From an uncultured Alphaproteobacteria bacterium (lineage in GTDB: Bacteria; Pseudomonadota; Alphaproteobacteria; HIMB59; GCA-002718135): DNA of 58,633 nt. A program made the position numbers and the translations under genes. The notes beneath the pieces were generated by a model. That model was given only the letters and a program-made list of their open reading frames with translations. It was not told where the DNA came from and ran no database searches. Positions within the stretch are counted from its first letter, which is position 1. Each line of letters opens with the position of its first letter. This document shows positions 1-9,504 of the stretch, piece by piece. The DNA lies in NCBI GenBank assembly GCA_902604905.1, contig CACLAN010000004.1, positions 1 through 58,633 of the forward strand, given 5' to 3'.

Positions 1-1246
1 CATTTAATTTATTTTTATTTTTATAAATAACTAATCTTCTTTTGATTATTTTATTAAATTTTTTTAAATATCCATTATGTGATCCTTCAAATATTTCTTC
101 ATGGTCGTTAACCTCCTTTCTAAAAGCTACTGATTGGGGAAATTTAATATGAGGGTTGTCTTCCTTTATTTCACTAATATTAGTATTTTGTAAAATAATA
201 GTAGAATGAGCTGCGCTGTACCTCAAATATTCAGGATTTTTACCAAAACTTTCTGAGGCACCACAATTTGTAAGTATTTTCTCTCCAAAACCACTTAATT
301 CAAATGATAAAGTTCCAGCACTTAAGTTAGAGCTAATCATATCCGAATTAGGTTGTACAACATCAAAAAATATTTTTTTATTTTTATCTGAGTAAAATGC
401 AATTCCATTATTAATATTTGAAAATTCTCTTTTTTTTAAATAAATCTCTTTGTTTAATGATTTATAGATATTAATTGTATAAATATTATTAGTACCATTA
501 AATAAAGCTAACGAACCATCTACATGGAAATATTCATTTAATATAGATGACATTTTAAGAATTACTTCATCAAAAATATTTGATTTCTTTGATTTAAAAA
601 AAAGTAAAATATTTTTAATTTCACTAAGATTATTTATAAATTTAGAATGCTCTAAGAAATTATAACTTTTATGCATACCAATTTTATCAATCTGGTTATC
701 AACAATAAATTTAATATAATCAATTTCTGTTTCATTAATTTTTTTTAAGATTGAGCAGGATAACAAGTATGCTATTAAATCAAATGAAGTAAATTCAGAT
801 ATTCTTTTTGAGTTGAAATCAAATAAAATTCTTTGAATATGAAAATATATTATAAAATCTAGTTTTTTCTTGTCATTTTCTTTTGAAGCAGAATTTATGT
901 ATTCATAGTTATACAAAAGATTTATCAATCTTTTTGATGATAAATCCTCTATCCAAGGAAAGCCTAACTTATTTTTGTTTAATTTGTGCCACCCAAAGAT
1001 AGCTTGCTTAGACAAATTTATACCTATTTTCCCACCAAGTTTATTTGAGAAATTTAAAAAATCAAAACTATGAATATTTTTGTTTTTGTATGTATAAAAA
1101 TTTTTTTTAAAAATGAATGATTTTATTTTATAGTGATTTGTAAAATCTATTTTTCTAAAATTTAAATCTAAATAAGATAAGTTTTTCTTTTTATAAAACT
1201 TAGAAGTAATAAATATAAATAATATTTTCTTTATGATTAAAATCAT
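1..1246 (-). CDS. Heparinase II/III family protein (partial, runs off the left edge)
   Basis: This is an open frame from an ATG at 1246 to the window edge (about 415 codons, no stop), so the C-terminus is missing. Its start overlaps the stop of the upstream methyltransferase gene as ATGA, which implies translational coupling. The visible protein begins with a basic hydrophobic stretch, has a helical N-terminal region containing FPWIEDLSS, and then a beta-rich region with FNGTNNIY, GFGEKILTNCGAS and YLRYSAAHSTIIL. This last part is the pattern of the heparinase II/III-like fold, including the AAHST segment. An rsmB-heparinase pair is a recurrent alphaproteobacterial arrangement. The likely role is a polysaccharide lyase or envelope-glycan protein; the substrate is unknown. 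Family call fairly sure, function not. Confidence 0.75.
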   Translation of the reverse strand, partial: MILIIKKILFIFITSKFYKKKNLSYLDLNFRKIDFTNHYKIKSFIFKKNFYTYKNKNIHSFDFLNFSNKLGGKIGINLSKQAIFGWHKLNKNKLGFPWIEDLSSKRLINLLYNYEYINSASKENDKKKLDFIIYFHIQRILFDFNSKRISEFTSFDLIAYLLSCSILKKINETEIDYIKFIVDNQIDKIGMHKSYNFLEHSKFINNLSEIKNILLFFKSKKSNIFDEVILKMSSILNEYFHVDGSLALFNGTNNIYTINIYKSLNKEIYLKKREFSNINNGIAFYSDKNKKIFFDVVQPNSDMISSNLSAGTLSFELSGFGEKILTNCGASESFGKNPEYLRYSAAHSTIILQNTNISEIKEDNPHIKFPQSVAFRKEVNDHEEIFEGSHNGYLKKFNKIIKRRLVIYKNKNKLN

Positions 1247-2511
1247 TTTATTTTTTTTAAAATAGCTGCAAAGTATCCATCAATATTATAGTCAAAAATT
1301 GTATTAGGAATAGTAATCATAAAATTATTTTTCATTAATTTTGAGTAATTACCTTTATTTCCTTTAAGTTTGAAATTTGAAAGCAGAAAATTATTATTAA
1401 GTTTAAGAAACCTTTCAATCTGATTAATGGTTTCAATCTTTAAAAAAGAGCAAGTCATATAAATTATAAATCCATTTGTATTTAATAAAAATGATGCTTT
1501 TTTTAACATATTTTCTTGTAAAGAAAGTAGTTTGTCAAAATTTGGACCTTTTTTTTTAAAAAATATTTCAGGATTTCTCCTTATCGTTCCGACAGCTGAA
1601 CAAGGAGCATCAATTATAATTACGTCATACTTTCTTTTATTACCAAATTGAATAAAATCTTCATTTAGAATTTGGGCATTTAATTTGAGTCGCTTTAAAT
1701 TTGTTTTAAGAGTTTGAATTCTATTCTTGTTCTTATCGTTCAAGATAACATTTAATTTTTTTGACAAAATTTGAAAAGATTTTCCACCAGGTGCAGCACA
1801 GGCATCAAGAAGTACTTTATTTTTTTTTATTTCTTTAAAACTGTATAATGGAAGAAAGGAGCTAAAATCTTGTACCCACCAATCGCCTTTAATAAAAGAA
1901 ATTCTATTCTGAAAATTTTTTTCATCCAATAAAAAACCAGATATCAATGATGTTTTAACTAATTTAGCATCAAATTTTTTCAATCTTTCTTCATCTTTAA
2001 AAACAATGTGAATATTTGGTTCCTTATGAAAATTTTCTAAGAATTGTTTCTTCTCATGATCAGACAAAAAGCTAGTTTCTTTTTGAAACCATAAAGGTAA
2101 ATCACTAAAATTAATTTTGATTTGTTTCAAATCATTTTTATTTTTGGCTATTTTTTTTAATACTGCATTTATAATTCCAGGATATAGCTTTAGTTTTTTT
2201 GCTATTTCAACTGAACAATTTATGACAGCGTACTCCTTAAAATTTAAAAAAACAATTTGGGTTATGGCACTGATTAATAGGATCTTCTCATGATCTCTTA
2301 ATTTTTTTTTTATAAATTTGTCTATTATCTTTAAAGAATGTAAATGTAACCTCATTGAATTTAGGGTTACATTATTTAAAAAACCTATATCTTCTTTTCT
2401 TTGTTTATTAATTTGTTTTTTAATTAAAGAACTATTTAGTGTTTTATTAAATTTATAAATTGAAAATAATATATTATGAATTTCAAATCTTATTTTTACA
2501 CCTTTTATCAT
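1243..2511 (-). CDS. rsmB: 16S rRNA (cytosine-C5)-methyltransferase RsmB (Sun)
   Basis: Methylates C967 of 16S rRNA (E. coli numbering) using S-adenosylmethionine, in the cytoplasm during 30S assembly. Residues 1 to about 140 form the NusB-like RNA-binding domain. The methyltransferase domain follows, with the SAM-binding loop DACAAPGGK at 236-244, motif IV DAPCSAVG at 301-308 (C304) and motif VI MTCS with C354; these two cysteines are the catalytic and release residues of the family. Length 422 matches E. coli RsmB (about 429). Its stop overlaps the start of the heparinase-like gene by four bases. Confident assignment. Confidence 0.93.
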   Translation of the reverse strand: MIKGVKIRFEIHNILFSIYKFNKTLNSSLIKKQINKQRKEDIGFLNNVTLNSMRLHLHSLKIIDKFIKKKLRDHEKILLISAITQIVFLNFKEYAVINCSVEIAKKLKLYPGIINAVLKKIAKNKNDLKQIKINFSDLPLWFQKETSFLSDHEKKQFLENFHKEPNIHIVFKDEERLKKFDAKLVKTSLISGFLLDEKNFQNRISFIKGDWWVQDFSSFLPLYSFKEIKKNKVLLDACAAPGGKSFQILSKKLNVILNDKNKNRIQTLKTNLKRLKLNAQILNEDFIQFGNKRKYDVIIIDAPCSAVGTIRRNPEIFFKKKGPNFDKLLSLQENMLKKASFLLNTNGFIIYMTCSFLKIETINQIERFLKLNNNFLLSNFKLKGNKGNYSKLMKNNFMITIPNTIFDYNIDGYFAAILKKIK

Positions 2512-2577
2512 TACTAAAAATTTATATTTATTTAAAATAATTATATAATAAATAATAAAAATAAAATATATTGAGAT

Positions 2578-3129
2578 ATGCGAGGAAATCTTGAGACAAT
2601 CGTTGGAGCAATGTTTGCTGGTAAAACAAGTGAACTACTTAAGAGAATTCTATGGGCAAAACATCAAAATAAAAAAATTATAGTAATTAAACCAAGTATT
2701 GATAACAGATACTCTAATGAAAAAATTATCACTCATAATGATTTGAGTCATGAGTGTTACGCAATGAATGATTGGACAACAACATTAAAAAAATTTATTT
2801 TTGAAAAAAGCGAAGTTGATATGGTTTTCTTAGATGAAATTCAGTTTATGGATACAAAAGATACATTAAACAATGTAGAAATAATATTGAATAAAGGTAT
2901 AGATGTTGTTTGTGCAGGTCTTGATCAAGACTCAAGAGGGAAGCCTTGGGAAACATCTTCGATGTTATTAGGATTGTCAGATAAAATAGTAAAGATTTAT
3001 GGTTTTTGCAATGTATGTGGTTTGGAGGCAACCAAAACTTTTAGAAAAACATCGGGTGGTGAAAGAACGCAAGTTGGAGCAGCAAATATTTATGAGCCTA
3101 GATGTTTAAAGCACTGGGAGCCTCGATAA
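2578..3129 (+). CDS. tdk: Thymidine kinase
   Basis: Phosphorylates thymidine (and deoxyuridine) with ATP for nucleoside salvage. The type II thymidine kinase pattern is clear: a P-loop around residues 10-17 (GAMFAGKT), the Walker B/catalytic DEIQF at 86-90 with E87 as the expected base, and a zinc site from C144, C147, C176 and H179. The lasso/substrate segment GGERTQVGAANIYEPRC is near the C-terminus. At 183 residues it is slightly shorter than E. coli Tdk (205). It lies alone on the plus strand, converging with acs with only 3 bases between the stops and no evident terminator. Confidence 0.92.
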   Translation: MRGNLETIVGAMFAGKTSELLKRILWAKHQNKKIIVIKPSIDNRYSNEKIITHNDLSHECYAMNDWTTTLKKFIFEKSEVDMVFLDEIQFMDTKDTLNNVEIILNKGIDVVCAGLDQDSRGKPWETSSMLLGLSDKIVKIYGFCNVCGLEATKTFRKTSGGERTQVGAANIYEPRCLKHWEPR

Positions 3130-3132
3130 ATT

Positions 3133-5055
3133 CTAGTTATTTTTTCTGTTTTCAATCAAATCATTCACAACTGATGGATCTGCCAGTGTTGAAGTGTCTC
3201 CTAAGTTATCAAAATCATTGGAAGCGATTTTTCTTAGAATTCTTCTCATAATTTTGCCTGACCTAGTTTTCGGCAAACCAGCAGTGATGTGTATAAAATC
3301 AGGTGTTGCAATTGGACCAATTTTTTTTCTAATAGTTTCTTTTAAATCTAATACCAAATCTTCTGAAGATATTATACCCGCTTTTAAAGAAACATAACAA
3401 TATAAACCATTACCTTTAACATCATGAGGGTAACCCACTACCGCTGCCTCAGACACATCTTTATGAGAAACAAAAGCACTTTCTATTTCTGCTGTACCCA
3501 GATTATGACCAGAAACAATAATTACATCGTCGACTCTACCTGTAATCCAATAATAACCATCTTCATCTCTTTTACATCCATCACCAGTAAAATATTTTCC
3601 ATCAAATTGTGAAAAATATGTATTAATGAATCTTTTATGATCACCATAAACAGTCCGCATCTGACCGGGCCATGATCTTTTCATACATAACATTCCTTCA
3701 CATTCCCCTTCTAGTTCTTTACCATTTTTATCTACAATACATGGTTCAATACCAAAGAATGGTTTTGAAGCTGAACCAGGTTTTAATTTTATGGCACCAG
3801 TCTGAGGAGATATCAATATCCCACCAGTTTCAGTTTGCCACCAAGTATCAACAATTGGACAATTTGAATTACCTGGAACTTCAAAGTACCATTTCCATGC
3901 TTCTGGATTTATAGGTTCACCAACAGTTCCTAAAAGTTTTAATGATGATCTACTAGTTTTAGTTACGTAATTATCACCCTCTCTCATTAAAGCTCTAATT
4001 GCAGTTGGGGCAGTATAAAAAATATTTACTTTATGTTTATCTACTATTTGCCAAAATCTTGAGAAGTCAGGATAGTTTGGAACTCCTTCAAACATTAAAG
4101 TTGTAGCTCCATTAGAAAGAGGTCCATAAATAATGTAACTATGACCAGTTATCCATCCTATGTCCGCAGTACACCAATATATATCGCCATCATTGTAGTT
4201 AAAAATATATTCATGAGTCATAGAAGCATAAACTATGTAACCGCCTGATGTATGCATTACCCCTTTCGGCTTACCCGTTGATCCTGATGTATATAAAATG
4301 AATAATGGATCTTCAGCATTTAAAATTTCCGGTTCACAAAAATCATTAACTTCTTTAAGAATATCATCATAGAATAAATCTCTATCTTTTTTTAATTTTA
4401 TTTCTTTATTTGTTCTTTTAACAATTAAACACTTCTTAACATCGGGACATGTTTCTAATGCTTTATCTGTTGTTAATTTTAAAGGAATAGTTTTACCACC
4501 CCTTACTCCTTCATCAGCGGTTACAACATACTCTGATTGACAATCTTTAATTCTACCAGCAATAGACTCTGCGGAGAAACCTCCAAATATAATTGAATGC
4601 ACAGCTCCAATTCTTGCACAAGCTAACATTATATATGCTAACTCAGGTATCATTGTTAAATATATGGTTACTCTATCACCTTTTTTTACACCAATTTTTT
4701 TAAGTACATTAGCTGCTCTTGATACATTTAATAATAGCTCTTTATAAGTTATTTTTTTTGTCTCATTTGGGTCATCACCCTCCCAAATTATTGCGATTCT
4801 ATCAGGATTACTTTTAGCATGTCTATCTATACAATTATAAGATACATTTAGATTACCATCTTCAAACCATTTAATGCTTACATCATCTTTAGAATATTTT
4901 ACATTTTTGATTTTTGTAAACTTATTAATCCAAACCACCCTTTGCGCCTGCTCAGCCCAAAATTCATCATTATTTTGGAGAGAATGATCATACATTGAAG
5001 AATATTTCTCTTCATCAACCTTTGCATATTCTAGCCATTCTTTTTTAATTTCCAT
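3133..5055 (-). CDS. acs: Acetyl-CoA synthetase
   Basis: AMP-forming acetate-CoA ligase that activates acetate to acetyl-CoA through an acetyl-adenylate. Signatures seen are the AMP-binding loop [11 protein letters not shown] (roughly residue 260), the adenylate/acetate pocket WWQTETGG, the hinge region ITGRVDDVI, and the C-terminal [12 protein letters not shown] whose lysine is the residue normally controlled by acetylation. Length 640 is typical (E. coli 652). It is transcribed alone on the minus strand. No GNAT acetyltransferase or sirtuin gene is adjacent, so regulation by acetylation cannot be inferred from context. Confidence 0.95.
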   Translation of the reverse strand: MEIKKEWLEYAKVDEEKYSSMYDHSLQNNDEFWAEQAQRVVWINKFTKIKNVKYSKDDVSIKWFEDGNLNVSYNCIDRHAKSNPDRIAIIWEGDDPNETKKITYKELLLNVSRAANVLKKIGVKKGDRVTIYLTMIPELAYIMLACARIGAVHSIIFGGFSAESIAGRIKDCQSEYVVTADEGVRGGKTIPLKLTTDKALETCPDVKKCLIVKRTNKEIKLKKDRDLFYDDILKEVNDFCEPEILNAEDPLFILYTSGSTGKPKGVMHTSGGYIVYASMTHEYIFNYNDGDIYWCTADIGWITGHSYIIYGPLSNGATTLMFEGVPNYPDFSRFWQIVDKHKVNIFYTAPTAIRALMREGDNYVTKTSRSSLKLLGTVGEPINPEAWKWYFEVPGNSNCPIVDTWWQTETGGILISPQTGAIKLKPGSASKPFFGIEPCIVDKNGKELEGECEGMLCMKRSWPGQMRTVYGDHKRFINTYFSQFDGKYFTGDGCKRDEDGYYWITGRVDDVIIVSGHNLGTAEIESAFVSHKDVSEAAVVGYPHDVKGNGLYCYVSLKAGIISSEDLVLDLKETIRKKIGPIATPDFIHITAGLPKTRSGKIMRRILRKIASNDFDNLGDTSTLADPSVVNDLIENRKNN

Positions 5056-5110
5056 ATTAAGAGACTAATTCTAAATTATTTAAATATCAACAAGTAATTA
5101 TTTTTTTAAG

Positions 5111-5515
5111 CTAATTCGACATTTTAATTATTATATCCCATTCAGTTTTTTTTAAAGGCATTACTGAAAGTCTGCTTTGTTTAACAAGAGCTATATCTTT
5201 CAACTTATTATTTTCTTTTATTTGATCAAGAGAGACTGGGTTTTTTAATTTTCTTATTGCTTTAACATCAACGACAACAAAACGGTCTGTTTTATCAGTA
5301 GGATCTGGATAATATTCTTTTACAACCTTAACAATACCAACAATACTTCTTTCTGTTACTGAGTGATAAAAAAAACATAAGTCATTTTTTTTCATTTCTT
5401 TTAAATTGTTTCTAGCTTGATAATTTCGGACCCCATCCCACATCGATGCACCTTCTTTAACTTGATTATTCCAAGACCATGCATCAGGTTCAGATTTCAA
5501 CAACCAATATTTCAT
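5111..5515 (-). CDS. EVE domain-containing protein (thymocyte nuclear protein 1-like)
   Basis: A 134-residue single-domain protein of the EVE/PUA-like fold, which is thought to bind modified bases in DNA or RNA. Family marks are the N-terminal YWLLKSEPDAWSW, the segment MWDGVRNYQARNNL, and FFYHSVTERSIVGIVKV. It sits between acs and tsaD on the same strand, with gaps of 55 and 35 bases to those genes. The biological ligand in bacteria is not established. Family assignment is confident; function is open. Confidence 0.85.
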   Translation of the reverse strand: MKYWLLKSEPDAWSWNNQVKEGASMWDGVRNYQARNNLKEMKKNDLCFFYHSVTERSIVGIVKVVKEYYPDPTDKTDRFVVVDVKAIRKLKNPVSLDQIKENNKLKDIALVKQSRLSVMPLKKTEWDIIIKMSN

Positions 5516-5550
5516 TTTAGTATTTTTAGTTCAAATTTTTTATAATAATT

Positions 5551-6561
5551 TTATAATACACTTCTTATACCTAATCTAGGCATAGGTTTAAAAAATAAAT
5601 CATTTCTGTCTTTTTTATAAAATTTTATACATGCCCATGCAATCATAGCAGCATTATCTCCCATCATTTCTTTTATAGGATAGTAAACTTCAACATTTTT
5701 GTCGACAAAAAAATTTTCTATTTTACTTCGAATGTATTTGTTATTTGAGACTCCTCCTACTACGGAAATTGATCTTATATTTTTATTTTCAGAACTTAAT
5801 CTTTTTATACCTCTTTCTAACTTTTCAATAAGAATTTCAGTAATATTTTTTTGAAATGATGCTGATAAATCTTCTACGAATTTTTTATCAATTTTATTTT
5901 TTTTTGTTAAAAGATTTATATTTGTTTTAATACCAGAAAATGAAAAATTAAAGTTTTTTTCTTTAACTAATGGTTTTGGTAAAACAAATTTATCCTCATT
6001 CCCCTTAAGCGCTTGTTGTTCAATTTCACTACCACCAGGATATGATAGACCGATTAATTTTGCAGTTTTGTCAAAAGCTTCTCCTATTGCATCATCAACA
6101 CTTTGTCCCAATAGTTCTATTTCATTCTCACTTTTCATGAGATAAACCTGAGTATGCCCCCCGGTTAAAAGCAAGATAAGATTTGGAAATTTAATATTAT
6201 TATTAAAACTTGTAGACAATATGTGTCCTTCAAGATGATTAGTTGGAATGAATGGTTTGTTAAAAGAAATTGCTAAAGATTTGGAAAAAGTTGAACCAAC
6301 CAATAAACTACCTATAAGTCCAGGTCCACAAGTAGCAGTGAAAACATCTATTTCCTTTGGTTCTATTTTTTTATTATTAAATAAATCATTTGTCATACTT
6401 TGTATTTTTTCCAAATGTGATCTTGAGGCTAACTCTGGAACAACCCCACCATGTATTTTATGAATTTCCTGAGAAAAAGTAATATGTTTTACAATAGAGC
6501 TGTTTTCCATTAGACATACCGATGTTTCGTCGCACGAAGTTTCTGCAGCAAATACAAGCAT
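5551..6561 (-). CDS. tsaD: tRNA N6-adenosine threonylcarbamoyltransferase TsaD
   Basis: Transfers the threonylcarbamoyl group to A37 of ANN-decoding tRNAs, making t6A, as part of the TsaB-TsaD-TsaE complex. The Kae1/TsaD pattern is complete: AETSCDETS near the N-terminus, the metal-binding HLEGH (H109 and H113), a TGGHTQ segment, VDDAIGEAFDK and the ASKH-fold C-terminal GGVSNN. Length 336 matches E. coli (337). It is divergent from the mitofilin-like gene, as in many alphaproteobacteria. The mtaB gene near 49 kb acts on the t6A product. Confidence 0.95.
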   Translation of the reverse strand: MLVFAAETSCDETSVCLMENSSIVKHITFSQEIHKIHGGVVPELASRSHLEKIQSMTNDLFNNKKIEPKEIDVFTATCGPGLIGSLLVGSTFSKSLAISFNKPFIPTNHLEGHILSTSFNNNIKFPNLILLLTGGHTQVYLMKSENEIELLGQSVDDAIGEAFDKTAKLIGLSYPGGSEIEQQALKGNEDKFVLPKPLVKEKNFNFSFSGIKTNINLLTKKNKIDKKFVEDLSASFQKNITEILIEKLERGIKRLSSENKNIRSISVVGGVSNNKYIRSKIENFFVDKNVEVYYPIKEMMGDNAAMIAWACIKFYKKDRNDLFFKPMPRLGIRSVL

Positions 6562-6622
6562 ATTTTTTTGGTATAGTATTTTACTCTGTTAAACAACAAA
6601 CTAATAATGTTAAAAAAAGAGG

Positions 6623-7507
6623 ATGAAAAAGATTTTTGACAGTTTTTATATTTTTTCTAAATTTTCATTAAGCTTTATTCTTTTATTATGTGTTTTTTTC
6701 TTAATTTATCTTCTCTATACGAATTATCAAAACGAAGATAAGGTATCCAAACTTCAGATTGAATTAGAAAATGAACTTAGGGACAATATAAATGAAAATT
6801 CTGAATTGATAAAAAATATATCTAAACAAATATTTGAAACAAAAACAGCTTTAACAAACATAGAAAAACTTATTAAAGAAAATTCTAATAAAGAACCAAA
6901 AGTTGATTTGACGAGAATCAATGAAAGTATAGAATTGTTAAATAAGAATTTTAATTCTCTAAGTTATGAGATTTCTTCCATAAAAAATAAAAATATTGAA
7001 GATCAGCCTAATAACAACCCTGAACTAGTGAATCAATCTATCAAAGAAGTAGTTGAGCTAATAAAAATCAAATACGAAAACAACATAGATTTTGATAGAG
7101 AGCTCAAATATCTTGAAACAATTTTAGAAAATAACAAAAATCCTATTTTGGAAAAATTATCAATTCTAAAAAGAAATAAATACAAAGGTCATTTATTTCT
7201 AGAAGATCAATTTAATAATGAAGCTAATTTATATTTAAAGAATATTGTGAATGAAAATAATAGTTTATTTAACAAAATCCTTTTACCTTACATAAACCTT
7301 TCTCCATCTTCTGAAAATATTATTTCTGATGAAAAAATTTTAATATTAGAGGAGACTAAATTTTTTATTAAAAATAGAAATATAACAAAAGCTTATGACA
7401 GTATAAGTAAGATAGAAAATTATAAAGTTTTTTTTAAAGTATCTTTAAATGAAATGAATAATTATAATAATTTTATAACAGAAATATCAAAATTAAATAA
7501 TGTATAG
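6623..7507 (+). CDS. Mitofilin-like inner membrane protein (COG4223 type)
   Basis: A 294-residue protein with a short cytoplasmic start, one transmembrane helix at about residues 13-33, and then a long lysine/glutamate/asparagine-rich coiled coil (about 40-130). A helical C-terminal domain follows, containing ILILEETKFFIKNRNITKAYDSI. This architecture and its position (next to tsaD and directly before hemY) match the alphaproteobacterial homologues of mitochondrial Mic60/mitofilin. Sequence conservation is low, so the call depends on architecture and synteny. It is short compared with usual homologues because the coiled coil is reduced. It overlaps the hemY-like gene by 8 bases. Likely role: envelope or inner-membrane organisation. 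Confidence 0.65.
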   Translation: MKKIFDSFYIFSKFSLSFILLLCVFFLIYLLYTNYQNEDKVSKLQIELENELRDNINENSELIKNISKQIFETKTALTNIEKLIKENSNKEPKVDLTRINESIELLNKNFNSLSYEISSIKNKNIEDQPNNNPELVNQSIKEVVELIKIKYENNIDFDRELKYLETILENNKNPILEKLSILKRNKYKGHLFLEDQFNNEANLYLKNIVNENNSLFNKILLPYINLSPSSENIISDEKILILEETKFFIKNRNITKAYDSISKIENYKVFFKVSLNEMNNYNNFITEISKLNNV

Positions 7508-8801
7508 ATTTTCAATTTTTATATTGCAGTTTTTACTATTAATCATAGCGCTCACTTTTATTTTTACTAATCCATTTATTGTATCCTTAGATATAGGAAA
7601 TTTAAAATATTCTTTTTCTTCAAATTTATTTGCCGTTGTTTTTTTATCTTTTGTTTTTCTATTATATTTGCTGCTTTATTTATTTTTCCGATCAAGACTT
7701 TTACTCGGTAAATATTTCTTAAAAAATAAATATAATAAAATTGAAAAAGGTTACTTACATTTTGTTGATGCAATGATTGCTGTAGCGAATAAAGACAATA
7801 AATCTGCAATAAAATCTCATAAAAAAATGATTTCTTATTTAAAAGATAACCCATCTTTATCTCTTTTATTAAAATCTGAAGTATTAAAGATAGAGAAAAA
7901 ATTTCCAGAACTTAACAATGTCTATGAAGATATGATTAAATCAAAAAAGACAGAAACACTAGGTTATAGGGGTTTAATGGAACAAAATTTAAAAAATCAT
8001 GATTATCACCATGCTTTTTTATATGGAGAAAAATTATTCTCTTTAAATCCTAATATAGAAAAGCTTTATGAAACATTAATATTTATTGCTGCCAAAACAA
8101 AGAATTGGAATCAACTAATTTTATTAACTGATAAAGCCTTCTCAAATAAAATTATAAATAAAAATGATCTAAGTGAAAATAAATCAATTGGATATTACGA
8201 GATAGCAAAAATTAAATCTGAAAGTGAAATAAAGGATGCTTTAAAAAATATTCTTAAAGCAATTGAATTAAAGAAAGGCTTTGCCCCATATATAAAATTA
8301 CATTTAGAGATTCTTGCAAATTTAAATGATAAAAGAAATTTAAGTAAACAAATTAAGAAGTATTGGAACTTAAATCAAAGTTCTCTACTGAGATCTATTA
8401 TAACAAAAATATTAATTCAGAATAATTTAAGTGAAACAAAATTTATAAATGATTTAGTTAAAAATAATTTAAATTCAGAGGAGTCTAAAAAACTTTTAGT
8501 GTATTTTGCTATAAAAAATCTAAACTGGGATTTGGCTAGGGAAAATATTTCAGGTATGATCGGAGCTAATCCATCAAAAGAAATTTGTTACTTTATGTCA
8601 GACATAGAACTTGGAGAAAATAATGATAAACAGAAAAGTGATTCATGGATTATGAGAGCTGAAAATGCAAATATGGAAGATACATGGATTTGTAGAATTA
8701 CCAATCAAACCCAAGATGAGTGGAGTAGTTTATCTAATTCTGGAAATTATAATTCGCTTGTTTGGGCATCACATAAAATGTTAAGAAATAACAATTATTA
8801 A
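7500..8801 (+). CDS. HemY N-terminal-domain membrane protein with TPR-like repeats
   Basis: A 433-residue protein with two predicted transmembrane helices at the N-terminus (about residues 5-25 and 43-64) followed by helical repeats resembling TPRs. The paired helices, the basic segment after them and the GYLHFVDAMIAVANKDNKSAIKSHKKM stretch match the HemY_N family. Despite the name, this is not the oxidase that makes heme; the family's role in heme metabolism is inferred from gene order. It starts inside the end of the mitofilin-like gene. The usual hemC and hemD genes are not present at this locus. Confidence 0.75.
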   Translation: MYRFSIFILQFLLLIIALTFIFTNPFIVSLDIGNLKYSFSSNLFAVVFLSFVFLLYLLLYLFFRSRLLLGKYFLKNKYNKIEKGYLHFVDAMIAVANKDNKSAIKSHKKMISYLKDNPSLSLLLKSEVLKIEKKFPELNNVYEDMIKSKKTETLGYRGLMEQNLKNHDYHHAFLYGEKLFSLNPNIEKLYETLIFIAAKTKNWNQLILLTDKAFSNKIINKNDLSENKSIGYYEIAKIKSESEIKDALKNILKAIELKKGFAPYIKLHLEILANLNDKRNLSKQIKKYWNLNQSSLLRSIITKILIQNNLSETKFINDLVKNNLNSEESKKLLVYFAIKNLNWDLARENISGMIGANPSKEICYFMSDIELGENNDKQKSDSWIMRAENANMEDTWICRITNQTQDEWSSLSNSGNYNSLVWASHKMLRNNNY

Positions 8802-8802
8802 T

Positions 8803-9504
8803 ATGAAACTACATTTCTTCATAGGGTATGATTCTAAAGAAGATATTGCATATAGAGTATGTAAACACTCACTTTTAAAGCGATCTAGCATTAAAGTAAA
8901 CGTTATGTCTTTAAAGCTTGAGGAGCTTATAGCTAAAAAATTATATACTAGAAATGTTGACCCACTAGCTTCTACAGAATTTACTTATTCCAGATTTTTA
9001 GTTCCTAAACTTATGAATTATGAAGGGTGGGCAGTTTTTTGTGATTGTGATTTTATTTTTTTAGGAGATGTTGCAAATTTGTTAAACAATCTTGATGAAA
9101 CTAAAGCTGCTTATTGTGTTCAACATGATTATACCCCAAAAGAAAAACATAAGATGGATGGACAAAAACAAACAATCTATCCAAGAAAAAATTGGTCTAG
9201 TTTTATCCTATACAATTGTTCTCATCCAAGCACAAAGAATCTTACAGTTGAGAAAGTAAATAATGAAACTGGTGCATATCTTCATCAATTCAAATGGTGT
9301 CAAGATAATGAAATTGGCTTACTAGATGAAAGATGGAACTGGTTGGAAGGTTGGACCTCAGGTCATAATAATAAAAAGCCTTATGCAGTTCATTATACAC
9401 GAGGTGGACCCTGGTTTTCTGAATGGCAAGATGTTGAATTTGCAAAAGAATGGATATTGGAAAGAGATGAATATCTTTCTAATAAATTCAACTCAAATAC
9501 CTAA
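8803..9504 (+). CDS. Glycosyltransferase, GT8-like
   Basis: A 233-residue cytoplasmic-looking protein with a GT-A-type glycosyltransferase pattern: an N-terminal strand HFFIGYDSKED, the segment STEFTYSRFLVPKLM, and a DxD metal/sugar-nucleotide motif in CDCDFIFLGD (D81 and D83). A late histidine in AVHYTRGGPW fits the second metal ligand. The ATG follows the hemY-like stop by one base, so it probably shares that transcript. Its end overlaps the oppositely oriented TPR-glycosyltransferase gene by 12 bases. Donor and acceptor are unknown; surface glycan synthesis is an inference from neighbours. Confidence 0.65.
   Translation: MKLHFFIGYDSKEDIAYRVCKHSLLKRSSIKVNVMSLKLEELIAKKLYTRNVDPLASTEFTYSRFLVPKLMNYEGWAVFCDCDFIFLGDVANLLNNLDETKAAYCVQHDYTPKEKHKMDGQKQTIYPRKNWSSFILYNCSHPSTKNLTVEKVNNETGAYLHQFKWCQDNEIGLLDERWNWLEGWTSGHNNKKPYAVHYTRGGPWFSEWQDVEFAKEWILERDEYLSNKFNSNT

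Noticed and set aside
2846-3031. Reading frame antisense to tdk
   Set aside because: It lies wholly inside the well-supported thymidine kinase gene and shows no family features.
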